Source: Clostridiales bacterium
GTDB lineage: Bacteria > Bacillota_A > Clostridia > Peptostreptococcales > Anaerovoracaceae
Assembly (NCBI GenBank): GCA_015058265.1
Contig: SVCR01000055.1
Location: 1-8,674 of the forward strand
Direction: 5' to 3'
Length of the DNA stretch: 8,674 nucleotides
The position numbers were made by a program, and so were the translations under genes. A model generated the notes under the pieces. The model had not been told where the DNA came from. It searched no databases and saw nothing but the letters and a program-made list of their open reading frames with translations. Below, in pieces: positions 1-6,094 of the stretch. Each line of letters opens with the position of its first letter. The first letter of the stretch is position 1.

Positions 1-1222
1 CCACCGTAGACTTTCCTGAGCCTGATGGTCCGACGATCGCATACATAGCTCCGCCCGGCACCTCAAAATTCACATCTTTCAGGATCTTGCTGTCAGGCGA
101 GTAGCTGAAAGCCACGTGTTCATATGTGACCGGCTTGTTGTTCACATCCGGCTTCACCCCGTTCTCAGGCGAAGTGATAGGGTTCTTCTTGTCAAAGTAA
201 TCGAATATCCTCGAGAAGAGCGCCAGCGACCTTGTGAAGTCTACAGATAAATTGAGAAGCTGTTCCACAGGCCTGTTGATCCTGTTGACGAGTGAGACCG
301 TCGATGTGATGATACCGACAGTAAGCCCCGGATCTATTCTGCGGATAATAAAGTACCCGCCGCAGAAATATATGAGCAGAGGTCCGATCTGGTTGAACAT
401 TCCCATCGCTACGCGGAACAGCTGACCCGCTCTCTGCTCCTTGAGGCTGAGCCCCGTCACTTCCTTATTTATATTAACAAAGTCCTTGTATTCCTTCTCT
501 TCGCGCGTAAATATCCGGACCAGCATCGCCCCGCTTACCGACAGAGTTTCGTCCACCTTCTGATTGAGTTCATCGCTCTTGGCCTGACTCAAAGAAAGGT
601 ATTTCCACCGGGTCCTGCCTGCCATCCTTGTCGGTATGACAAGAAGAGGGACAGCAACTATGCCCACAGCCGCGAGAGGCGGGCTGAGCCGGAACAGAGC
701 GACCAGAGTGGTCAGCACCACAGCGATGTTGTTCACAATATTCGCCAGTGTCCCGCTTATCACGCTGCCGACCCCGCTGATATCCGAATTCATGCGTGTG
801 ATGATATCCCCCTGCTTCTCCGTTGTGAAGAATGAATGAGGCATGTACAGAAGATGCCTGTACATCTGATTGCGCATGTCGAATATGATCTGCTGGGATA
901 TCCACGCATTGATGTAGTTTTCGACCAGCCCCACGAGCTGGCTGACCAGCATAGCCGCAAAAGCAGCAATGAGAAGCTGTACCAGCAGCGTCATGTTCTT
1001 CCCGACAAGGGCATCATCGACGATCCTGCCGGTGATGATCGCCGGCATAAGTCCTATCGTTGCCGATACTAATATAGTAATAAACACAAAGAGAAACTGG
1101 ACCCAATACGGTGTCATATAGCTGAATATTCTCTTCAGCAATCCGCGACTCAGCTTGGGCGCACTCTGTTTCTCTTCTTCAGTAAGGAACCTAACAGGTC
1201 CTCCGAATCCCGGTCCCGCCAT
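1..1222 (-). CDS. ABC exporter, fused permease and ATPase, C-terminal part missing
   Basis: This is a type I ABC exporter half-transporter that would use ATP to move a substrate out across the cytoplasmic membrane. The window holds 407 codons from the start; the rest lies beyond the left edge. The membrane domain covers about residues 35-320, with hydrophobic segments near 40-65, 80-100, 158-178, 182-198 and 275-295. A coupling-helix region around RTRWKYLSLSQAKSDEL (203-219) is clear. The nucleotide-binding domain begins near 365 with an A-loop tyrosine in VAFSY (370-374). Walker A is GPSGSGKST (398-406, Lys404). Walker B, the signature motif and the H-loop are off-window. The ATG at 1222 has a GAGGGGG ribosome site 7 nt upstream. 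The short N-terminal tail is Gly-rich (MAGPGFGGP). The gene follows the E2-like gene by 36 nt and is the last visible gene of the operon. The substrate is unknown, and a partner half-transporter could lie downstream. Confidence 0.93.
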   Translation of the reverse strand, partial: MAGPGFGGPVRFLTEEEKQSAPKLSRGLLKRIFSYMTPYWVQFLFVFITILVSATIGLMPAIITGRIVDDALVGKNMTLLVQLLIAAFAAMLVSQLVGLVENYINAWISQQIIFDMRNQMYRHLLYMPHSFFTTEKQGDIITRMNSDISGVGSVISGTLANIVNNIAVVLTTLVALFRLSPPLAAVGIVAVPLLVIPTRMAGRTRWKYLSLSQAKSDELNQKVDETLSVSGAMLVRIFTREEKEYKDFVNINKEVTGLSLKEQRAGQLFRVAMGMFNQIGPLLIYFCGGYFIIRRIDPGLTVGIITSTVSLVNRINRPVEQLLNLSVDFTRSLALFSRIFDYFDKKNPITSPENGVKPDVNNKPVTYEHVAFSYSPDSKILKDVNFEVPGGAMYAIVGPSGSGKSTV

Positions 1223-1258
1223 GATTCTTCCCCCTCGGCGATCAATGATCCCGCAAGA

Positions 1259-2116
1259 CTACAGCTCTACAGGAACACTCTGTGAGATAGGCTCCTCCAT
1301 CGTCTCAGGATGCTCGAGCAGATACTTTGCTATTCTCAGAGACTTTGCGTAATAGAAGCCATCGGCCAATCTTTCGTCTATTGTAAAAGTGCAGTTGATC
1401 ACATCTCTTTCCTGCCATGTCCCGTCATACATGAGCTTCTGCTCTTTGTGAAGTGTTCCGATAGTTATCATTACAGAACAAGTTCCGTAATTGCTCAGGT
1501 GATGGTAGCAGGATTCGGACTTGATCGATCCCAGATTGGACAGCAGCACTGATGAATAATTCGGGTCACCGGCTGTAAGAGCCTTAGGCATGATTCCATG
1601 GTATTCGAGGATCTTAAGCGTTCCGAAGAAGCATTCAAGGAAAGGCCTAGGCAGGCTCCCGACAAAATTCATCAGCTTGTCGAGATCATTAGTCTTCTCC
1701 TTGCGGACCTTCTTGACATCGCCGAGTATCAGCTTGGATACCGAGTCCAGATTCATGTCCGGCTCGACCTTCATGAACATGAGAGTCTCATCAGCCTGAT
1801 CTTCAAACTTCTGCTTGACTACGAATGACAGAGTGATGTCCTTTCTCTCATAGAAAGTCCTTCCGGAGATGAAATAGTTGAGCTTTGGCCTGTGATATAC
1901 AGTCCTCGCTATCGCCGTGCAGATAGCGTGGAATATCTTAAGGTTAGTTCCCTCCTTCTCATTGCGGTCTGCCATATACCTGACAAGATCCGTAACATCG
2001 AACTGCTCTGTCATAGAGACCTCTGCTTCAGTCCTCTTAGGCATTACGTAAGGAAGGATATTGTGATATCCGTCCAGACCTCTGACTCTGACTCCGTCTC
2101 TTCTCTTATTTCTCAT
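1259..2116 (-). CDS. E2-like (2-oxoacid dehydrogenase acyltransferase fold) protein lacking the catalytic His
   Basis: This 285-residue protein resembles the catalytic domain of 2-oxoacid dehydrogenase E2 / chloramphenicol acetyltransferase proteins, and it has no lipoyl or subunit-binding domain. Family-like features are the N-terminal PYVMPKRTEAEV stretch (22-33), LLSNLGSIKS (191-200), which matches the E2 'SNLG' strand, and the C-terminal TIDERLADGFYYAKSL (245-260), which matches E2 'DHRxxDG'. At the position of the catalytic histidine there is Glu248; Asp252 and Gly253 are kept. A His-His pair at 205-206 lies elsewhere and is not in the HHxxxDG context. Normal acyl transfer is therefore doubtful, and the true role is unknown. 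The ATG at 2116 is preferred over an in-frame upstream start at 2239, because the longer version would run deep into the phosphodiesterase gene and the extra residues do not look like this family. An AAAGGA lies 11 nt upstream. The gene sits 5 nt after the phosphodiesterase stop. Confidence 0.85.
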   Translation of the reverse strand: MRNKRRDGVRVRGLDGYHNILPYVMPKRTEAEVSMTEQFDVTDLVRYMADRNEKEGTNLKIFHAICTAIARTVYHRPKLNYFISGRTFYERKDITLSFVVKQKFEDQADETLMFMKVEPDMNLDSVSKLILGDVKKVRKEKTNDLDKLMNFVGSLPRPFLECFFGTLKILEYHGIMPKALTAGDPNYSSVLLSNLGSIKSESCYHHLSNYGTCSVMITIGTLHKEQKLMYDGTWQERDVINCTFTIDERLADGFYYAKSLRIAKYLLEHPETMEEPISQSVPVEL

Positions 2117-2121
2117 TATTG

Positions 2122-2895
2122 CTATCGTCCTTTCGTTGTTGATCTTATTCCTGTGATACGCGGGTCGAATCCCTCGAAGACCGGTATGCAGCCCGCGTCT
2201 GTCGCTTCCCTGTATTCGTCCGGAGACTGTATGGTCCATGATACTTCAGGGACGCCTTTTCTGTCCACCGCTTTCCGAAGAGCCCTGTTGCGCCTGTCTG
2301 TATATCTGTATGCTATGAATTCAGGCTTTATGAGCCTGTTCAGAAGCATGTTCGTGAGCACGGCAGACTGATAGAGAGGCAGGCCTTCTTTATGTACGAA
2401 AAAGTTCTGCGAGAGCTGGCCTATCACTGTATCCGGTCTCAATCGACGGACCGCGAGCAAAGCCCTCGGGTCAAAGCTCTCTATGACATAATCCCCGCTG
2501 TATCTGTCCAGCCTGCTGCACACAGCCTCCGCCAGCGCAGAGTGGTTTCCGCCTGCCGCTTTCAGTTCGATCAGCAGAGGGAGACCGGTTTCCTCGTAGA
2601 GATCCAGCACCTCATCGAACAGAGGGATCCTCTCATCTGTACCCTCGAGCCTCAGTTCCCTCAGTTCTTCGATCGTAAGACCTTCTATCTTTCCCGCGAC
2701 GCCTGTTTCCCGCTCCAGATCATTGTCATGGAAGATGACAAGTGAGCCGTCCGCTATAAGATGTACATCGAACTCTGACGGGAAGCCGCATTCAACGGCT
2801 CGCCTGAAAGCCGCCATTGAGTTCTCCGGAATGTCCGGTTTGTTATGGAAGCCCCTGTGAGCATAGTGCTCTGCGAGTCTGATCATTCTGCCCAA
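2122..2895 (-). CDS. cytoplasmic glycerophosphodiester phosphodiesterase
   Basis: This enzyme should hydrolyse glycerophosphodiesters to sn-glycerol 3-phosphate and an alcohol. Numbering is from a TTG start (257 aa). The TIM-barrel GDPD motifs are all visible: HRG with the catalytic His13, PEN (Glu24), EFDVH with metal ligands Glu41 and Asp43, FHD with the second catalytic His56, a later LIELK that supplies another acidic residue, ESFDP, and a C-terminal VSWTIQ / VFEGFDP block. No signal peptide or membrane segment is seen, so it should act in the cytoplasm. The usual length for short bacterial GDPDs is about 240-260 aa. TTG at 2895 is chosen because a perfect GGAGG lies 9 nt before it; the ATG at 2886 is 18 nt away. 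A longer in-frame ATG at 2958 would overlap the MFS gene and adds nothing family-like. It sits 4 nt after the MFS stop. Confidence 0.93.
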   Translation of the reverse strand: MGRMIRLAEHYAHRGFHNKPDIPENSMAAFRRAVECGFPSEFDVHLIADGSLVIFHDNDLERETGVAGKIEGLTIEELRELRLEGTDERIPLFDEVLDLYEETGLPLLIELKAAGGNHSALAEAVCSRLDRYSGDYVIESFDPRALLAVRRLRPDTVIGQLSQNFFVHKEGLPLYQSAVLTNMLLNRLIKPEFIAYRYTDRRNRALRKAVDRKGVPEVSWTIQSPDEYREATDAGCIPVFEGFDPRITGIRSTTKGR

Positions 2896-2899
2896 TCGT

Positions 2900-4234
2900 T
2901 TAGTCCTCCATATCTTCAAATGCCGACAGTCCGCGTCTGGCTGCAGGTGAAGCATCACCGTGCCTTACCATTGTCATCGTGACAAAGCTGAGCGCCACGA
3001 AGACAGCTGCATAAGGGAAGAGTATCCTATAGCCGATATTTCTCATCATAGTGCCCGCCAGGACCGGTGTGACTACCTGAGCCGCCATTGACGCCGTATA
3101 ATAATAGCCCGTGAATTTACCGATGTCTGACCCCCGGCACATCTCCACCACCATCGGCAGAGAATTGACATTGATGGCCGCCCATGCGAATCCTACAAGA
3201 GCGAACACAATGAACAAAACTGCGTTGATGCTACTGAATGCCGTAGTCAGAAAGTATCCTGCCAGGAAGCATGCGGCAAGCATGACCACGCCGATCTGTA
3301 TCGTCTTCTTACGCCCTATCCTTGAGGCAAGGCTTCCTATTGGTATATACGATATTATCGCGCCGCCTGTCGCTATCAGCAGACAGGTCGAAGCTCCTCC
3401 GAGTCCCTGTCCCATAACTCTGTCCACATACGTGGTGAACCAAGTGGTGATGCCATTATAGCCGATGAACCACAGCGCAATAGAAGCCAGCAGGAACGCC
3501 AGACTCCGTTTGACTTCAGCCGGGAGGACTTCATTTCCGCTCCCGTCATCCTCAGCAAGATTCCATTCCGGATGTTCTGCCTCGAGCCTTCTGTTCTCAT
3601 CTGCCAGCTCCGGCTCACGGATCGTCAGAAACAATACAGCGACGGACACGATCATTATCCCCGAAACAACGATGAACAGCGGATGGTAGTCGACATGATC
3701 CAGCCCGGCCGTCTTCGAGTTAGGATACAGGACCGCAGCAACAGCAAGATATAATACCCCGCCGACTGCTCCCATCAGATTGATGATCGCGTTGGCACGG
3801 GATCTCAGCGGCTTTGGCGTGACATCAGGCATCAATGCTACAGCCGGCGACCTGTATGTGCCCATGGTGATCAGCAGGAGACCGAGGCAGAAAACGAACG
3901 CAAACATCTTCCCGGCTCCCGGGATCGTGTAATAACTGTTGTCCAGTACAGGAAGGATATTCAGAAGGATCGCTGCAGCAGCTGTGCCGATGAGGATGTA
4001 CGGAGCCCTCTTCCCTATCCGGGTATCCGTTCTGTCAGATAACGTACCGAATAGAGGAAGCAGAAAAAGCGCAAGTATATTGTCCGCCGCCATGATGGCA
4101 CCGGAGAAAGACTCATTTAAATGAAAGGTCTTGGTCAGTATCAGCGGGATCACATTATCATACATCTGCCAGAAAGCGCAGATGGACAGGAACGCAAGTC
4201 CGACCAGGACCGTCCGTCTGTTATTCAGCTTCAT
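2900..4234 (-). CDS. MFS transporter, SLC45/sucrose-transporter-like
   Basis: This 444-residue major facilitator has about 12 predicted membrane helices and a charged central loop at about residues 206-242 (REPEL to EVKRS). Motif A is clear in both halves: GTLSDRTDTRIGKR (63-76) and GSLASRIGRKK (300-310). The segment RSPAVALMPDVTPKPLRSRAN (128-148), with the extended 'SDRTDTRIGKRAP', resembles the SLC45 / GPH-like sugar transporter groups, which usually move disaccharides or glycosides with protons. That resemblance is from motif memory, so the substrate is only a guess. The ATG at 4234 has GGAGG 5 nt upstream and overlaps the end of the HAD gene by 14 nt. The phosphodiesterase start follows the TAA by 4 nt. 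The position between a phosphatase and a phosphodiesterase suggests a shared catabolic role, but this is inference. Confidence 0.92.
   Translation of the reverse strand: MKLNNRRTVLVGLAFLSICAFWQMYDNVIPLILTKTFHLNESFSGAIMAADNILALFLLPLFGTLSDRTDTRIGKRAPYILIGTAAAAILLNILPVLDNSYYTIPGAGKMFAFVFCLGLLLITMGTYRSPAVALMPDVTPKPLRSRANAIINLMGAVGGVLYLAVAAVLYPNSKTAGLDHVDYHPLFIVVSGIMIVSVAVLFLTIREPELADENRRLEAEHPEWNLAEDDGSGNEVLPAEVKRSLAFLLASIALWFIGYNGITTWFTTYVDRVMGQGLGGASTCLLIATGGAIISYIPIGSLASRIGRKKTIQIGVVMLAACFLAGYFLTTAFSSINAVLFIVFALVGFAWAAINVNSLPMVVEMCRGSDIGKFTGYYYTASMAAQVVTPVLAGTMMRNIGYRILFPYAAVFVALSFVTMTMVRHGDASPAARRGLSAFEDMED
2905..2909 (-). promoter_or_regulatory. GGAGG ribosome binding site supporting a TTG start
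   Basis: A perfect GGAGG lies inside the last codons of the MFS gene, where it overlaps the Met-Glu-Asp end. It is 9 nt from the TTG at 2895 and 18 nt from the ATG at 2886, so it favours the TTG as the phosphodiesterase start. It also suggests translational coupling to the MFS gene. Confidence 0.6.
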
Positions 4235-4880
4235 CGATGCCTCCGGTATATCCCAGTCTGCTCAGGACTCCCGGCAGATCGCTGAATTCATTCAGGACCC
4301 CTGCCGGCTCATCTATATGGCCGAATCCATACGAAGCCCATATGCAAGGCACTCCCGCCTCTGCGGAAGCATCCGCATCCTTCTGTATATCCCCGACATA
4401 AACAGCCCTGTCTATGCAGTTCCTCTCCATGACAAGCCGTATATTGTCCGCTTTGAGAAGGCCGCTCCTTCCCCATTCTTCATAATCAGCAAAGTACTGC
4501 CTCATATCCATCGAGTCAAGGAATGCCGGAACATAGCCCTCCTGGCAGTTGCTGACTATGCTCATAGGTATCCCCGCTCTGTGCAAAGCATCAAGAGTCT
4601 CTCTGACGCCGCTGAACAGCTCTCCTCCGTGTTCAGTGATATATGCGTTCTCGAAAACTTCGCATTTGCGGGCTAGCTCATACCTCTTTGCAGGCGGGAA
4701 TTCTGACATGACATCATCAGCGATCTCATTCATCGTCTTGCCCATATTCCTGCGAATGTCGTCCGGTGTGATCCGGGAGATCTCCCCCGTCACCCTTTCG
4801 ATCTCAATATTCCAGGAATCCGCTACGGAAACGGCGGAATCCCACAAAGTTCCGTCCAGATCAAAAATAATCATAACCAT
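4221..4880 (-). CDS. HAD-family hydrolase (phosphoglycolate phosphatase-like)
   Basis: This 219-residue haloacid dehalogenase-type hydrolase probably removes phosphate from a small phosphorylated metabolite in the cytoplasm. Motif I is FDLDGT (nucleophile Asp7, acid/base Asp9). Residues about 15-90 form a helical C1-type cap. Motif II is SIVSN with Ser110, motif III is Lys143 in GRSGLLKADN, and motif IV is YVGDIQKDAD with Asp164 and Asp168. All expected catalytic residues are present. The closest well-known relatives are Gph-type phosphatases, but HAD substrates cannot be assigned from motifs. The ATG at 4880 is used; Met3 (4874) is an alternative. Neither has a good ribosome site: GGGGG is about 19 nt away. 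It is the first gene of the minus-strand operon and diverges from yedF. Confidence 0.9.
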   Translation of the reverse strand: MVMIIFDLDGTLWDSAVSVADSWNIEIERVTGEISRITPDDIRRNMGKTMNEIADDVMSEFPPAKRYELARKCEVFENAYITEHGGELFSGVRETLDALHRAGIPMSIVSNCQEGYVPAFLDSMDMRQYFADYEEWGRSGLLKADNIRLVMERNCIDRAVYVGDIQKDADASAEAGVPCIWASYGFGHIDEPAGVLNEFSDLPGVLSRLGYTGGIDEAE

Positions 4881-5085
4881 GCATCTATTCTAAACTAAAC
4901 CCCCGCTCTAAAAAAGTGCTAAATTCTTGTTCCTCCATATCCGTCCGGCTCCGGAAGCAGAGTGATATCGGCTTGCGAGATATGTTTGCCCCGCAGCCGC
5001 TCTCTATAGTCAGAGAACGCGGAGAACCGCCATCCATATAGATTAATTCAATAGTTCACAACGGCAATTAATAGTACACTAATAT
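4881..5085. other. intergenic block with an unexplained GC-rich part and a doubtful 50-codon ORF
   Basis: This is most of the 282-nt gap between the divergent HAD and yedF genes. About 4920-5040 is noticeably richer in GC than the flank to its right. It contains several short self-complementary pieces: CCGC...GCGG enclosing CTCT...AGAG (about 4997-5022), GCGG-agaa-CCGC (about 5019-5030) and ATATC...GATAT (about 4965-4983). On the minus strand an open frame runs from ATG at 5037 to TAG at 4885 (50 aa, rich in Ser, Arg and Glu). It has no ribosome site and I recognise no domain in it, so I do not call it a gene. A 7-bp inverted repeat ATTAATT/AATTAAT is at 5042-5048 and 5066-5072. I see no tRNA fold or riboswitch I can name. 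Confidence 0.5.
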
Positions 5086-5106
5086 TTGCATAGATTTTTC
5101 TATTTT

Positions 5107-5134
5107 TTGTTATATAATATCCCTTGTATATAAT
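5107..5134 (+). promoter_or_regulatory. candidate promoter for yedF-DUF3343
   Basis: The 80 bases before yedF are very AT-rich and hold two perfect TATAAT hexamers, at 5113-5118 and 5129-5134. The second is paired here with TTGTTA at 5107-5112 (16-nt spacer). A TTGCAT at 5086-5091 could serve an upstream start through an overlapping TTATAT at 5110-5115 (18-nt spacer). An 8-bp palindrome ATCATGAT (5136-5143) follows the second hexamer and could be an operator, or chance. In such AT-rich sequence the exact hexamers are uncertain, but a promoter in this region is likely. Confidence 0.5.
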
Positions 5135-5162
5135 TATCATGATTAAACGGAGGTAAAATCAG

Positions 5163-5738
5163 ATGAGAATCGATGCAGGCGGCAAGCAGTGCCCTATTCC
5201 TGTAATTATGGCTAAGAAGCAGCTCGAAGCAGGCGAGCAGGATGTTGAGATCATCGTTGATGGTCAGACACAGATCGACAACCTCGTAAGACTTGGTGAC
5301 GCACTCGGAAGAAAAGCTTCCAGCGAGCCATTCGGAGACAAGTTCCTCGTTAAGTTTGAGAACGGCGAGACGATCAAGGGTGCAACTGTTGCCGAAGCAG
5401 ATACATATGCAGTATTTTTCAACACTAACGCTATCGGTACCAACGACAGCGAACTCGGCGGAAATCTTGCTAAGATGGCTATCTTCACTCTCAGCGAGTC
5501 CGACAAGATCCCGGCTTATGTACTTTTCATGAACGAGGGAGTCAAGCTCGTTACAGGCACAGAGCCTCAGATCGTTGAGAACCTCAACACTCTGATCGAA
5601 AAGGGATCTCAGGTCCTCGTATGCGGCACATGCCTCAACTTCTACGGACTCAAGGACGAGCTCAAAGTCGGAACAGTCAGCAATATGTATGACATCCTCG
5701 GCGCTATGCAGGAAGTCAGCAAAGTCATCAAACTGTAA
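5163..5738 (+). CDS. yedF: YedF, sulfurtransferase-like selenium metabolism protein
   Basis: This 191-residue protein has two domains. The N-terminal TusA/SirA-like domain (1-70) carries DAGGKQCPIPV, with Cys10 as the expected sulfur- or selenium-carrying residue. The C-terminal DsrE-like domain (about 80-191) contains CGTC (Cys154, Cys157) followed by LNFYGLKDELKVG, the typical YedF ending. Members are linked to selenium use in bacteria mainly through genome context; the biochemical step is not settled. The ATG at 5163 has GGAGG 9 nt upstream, which makes this a strong start. Codon choice (many CTC, AAG, GTT) looks more biased than in neighbouring genes and may indicate high expression. It is the first gene of a two-gene unit, with the DUF3343 gene 9 nt downstream. 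No selD, selA, cysteine desulfurase or molybdenum hydroxylase gene is nearby. Confidence 0.93.
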   Translation: MRIDAGGKQCPIPVIMAKKQLEAGEQDVEIIVDGQTQIDNLVRLGDALGRKASSEPFGDKFLVKFENGETIKGATVAEADTYAVFFNTNAIGTNDSELGGNLAKMAIFTLSESDKIPAYVLFMNEGVKLVTGTEPQIVENLNTLIEKGSQVLVCGTCLNFYGLKDELKVGTVSNMYDILGAMQEVSKVIKL

Positions 5739-5747
5739 GGATCATTA

Positions 5748-6026
5748 ATGAACGATTATTATCTTCTGACATTCGAATCAACACACGCAGCCATCTCAAC
5801 CGAAAAGCTGCTCAAACCCGCTGAAGTCACTATCATGCCTGTCCCGAGATTCATCTCGGCAAGCTGCGGTATTTCCGTGCGCATCAAGCCGGAAAAGCGC
5901 GAAGACGCGGAATCCATTTTCAAAGAGAACAGCAAGCTGACACCTGAAGATTACGCTTACTATCATGTTGTGCGTGATCCGGGTAACGGAGAGACTCAGT
6001 GTACAAGACTCGATAGCATTATCTGA
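5748..6026 (+). CDS. DUF3343 family, putative Se/S carrier-like protein
   Basis: This small 92-residue protein matches DUF3343 in length and pattern: an N-terminal YYLLTFESTHAAISTEKLL segment, then PVPRFISASCGISVRI with a conserved cysteine (Cys40). Family members are thought to act as sulfur or selenium carriers and often sit beside yedF, as here; the function is inferred from context. The start at 5748 has TAAGGA, made from the yedF stop codon, with 7 nt to the ATG, which suggests translational coupling. It is the last gene of the unit and is followed by a strong terminator. It has no signal peptide or membrane segment and should be cytoplasmic. Confidence 0.85.
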   Translation: MNDYYLLTFESTHAAISTEKLLKPAEVTIMPVPRFISASCGISVRIKPEKREDAESIFKENSKLTPEDYAYYHVVRDPGNGETQCTRLDSII

Positions 6027-6043
6027 TCACAGACAGAATGACA

Positions 6044-6078
6044 ACGGCCCGCGCTGAACGCGCGGGCCGTCTTTGTTT
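6044..6078 (+). terminator. intrinsic terminator, probably bidirectional
   Basis: An 11-bp perfect GC-rich stem (ACGGCCCGCGC at 6044-6054 with GCGCGGGCCGT at 6060-6070) with a 5-nt loop TGAAC is followed by CTTTGTTT on the plus strand. On the minus strand the stem is followed by TGTCATTCTGTCT, a weaker U-rich tail. It lies between the convergent DUF3343 and sirtuin genes, so it fits termination of both. Confidence 0.9.
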
Positions 6079-6094
6079 ATGCGCTGTTTGGTAA

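Noticed and set aside
570..905. A 111-codon minus-strand open frame inside the ABC exporter gene.
   Set aside because: It is out of frame with the exporter, whose frame is continuous and shows clear membrane-domain motifs and Walker A; the 111-aa product has no family features.
2117..2239. The longer in-frame start at 2239 for the E2-like protein.
   Set aside because: It would overlap the phosphodiesterase gene by over 100 nt, the added residues are that gene read in another frame, and the ATG at 2116 is placed right after its stop.
4920..5035. A tRNA or known riboswitch in the GC-rich intergenic block.
   Set aside because: No acceptor/T-arm arrangement or T-loop consensus on either strand, and no riboswitch core that I can recognise.
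6024..6070. The TGA ending the DUF3343 gene with a strong hairpin 17 nt downstream, considered as a selenocysteine codon with a SECIS-like element because of the selenium context.
   Set aside because: A second in-frame TGA follows at 6039-6041, the protein already has its full family length, and the hairpin has the form of an intrinsic terminator.
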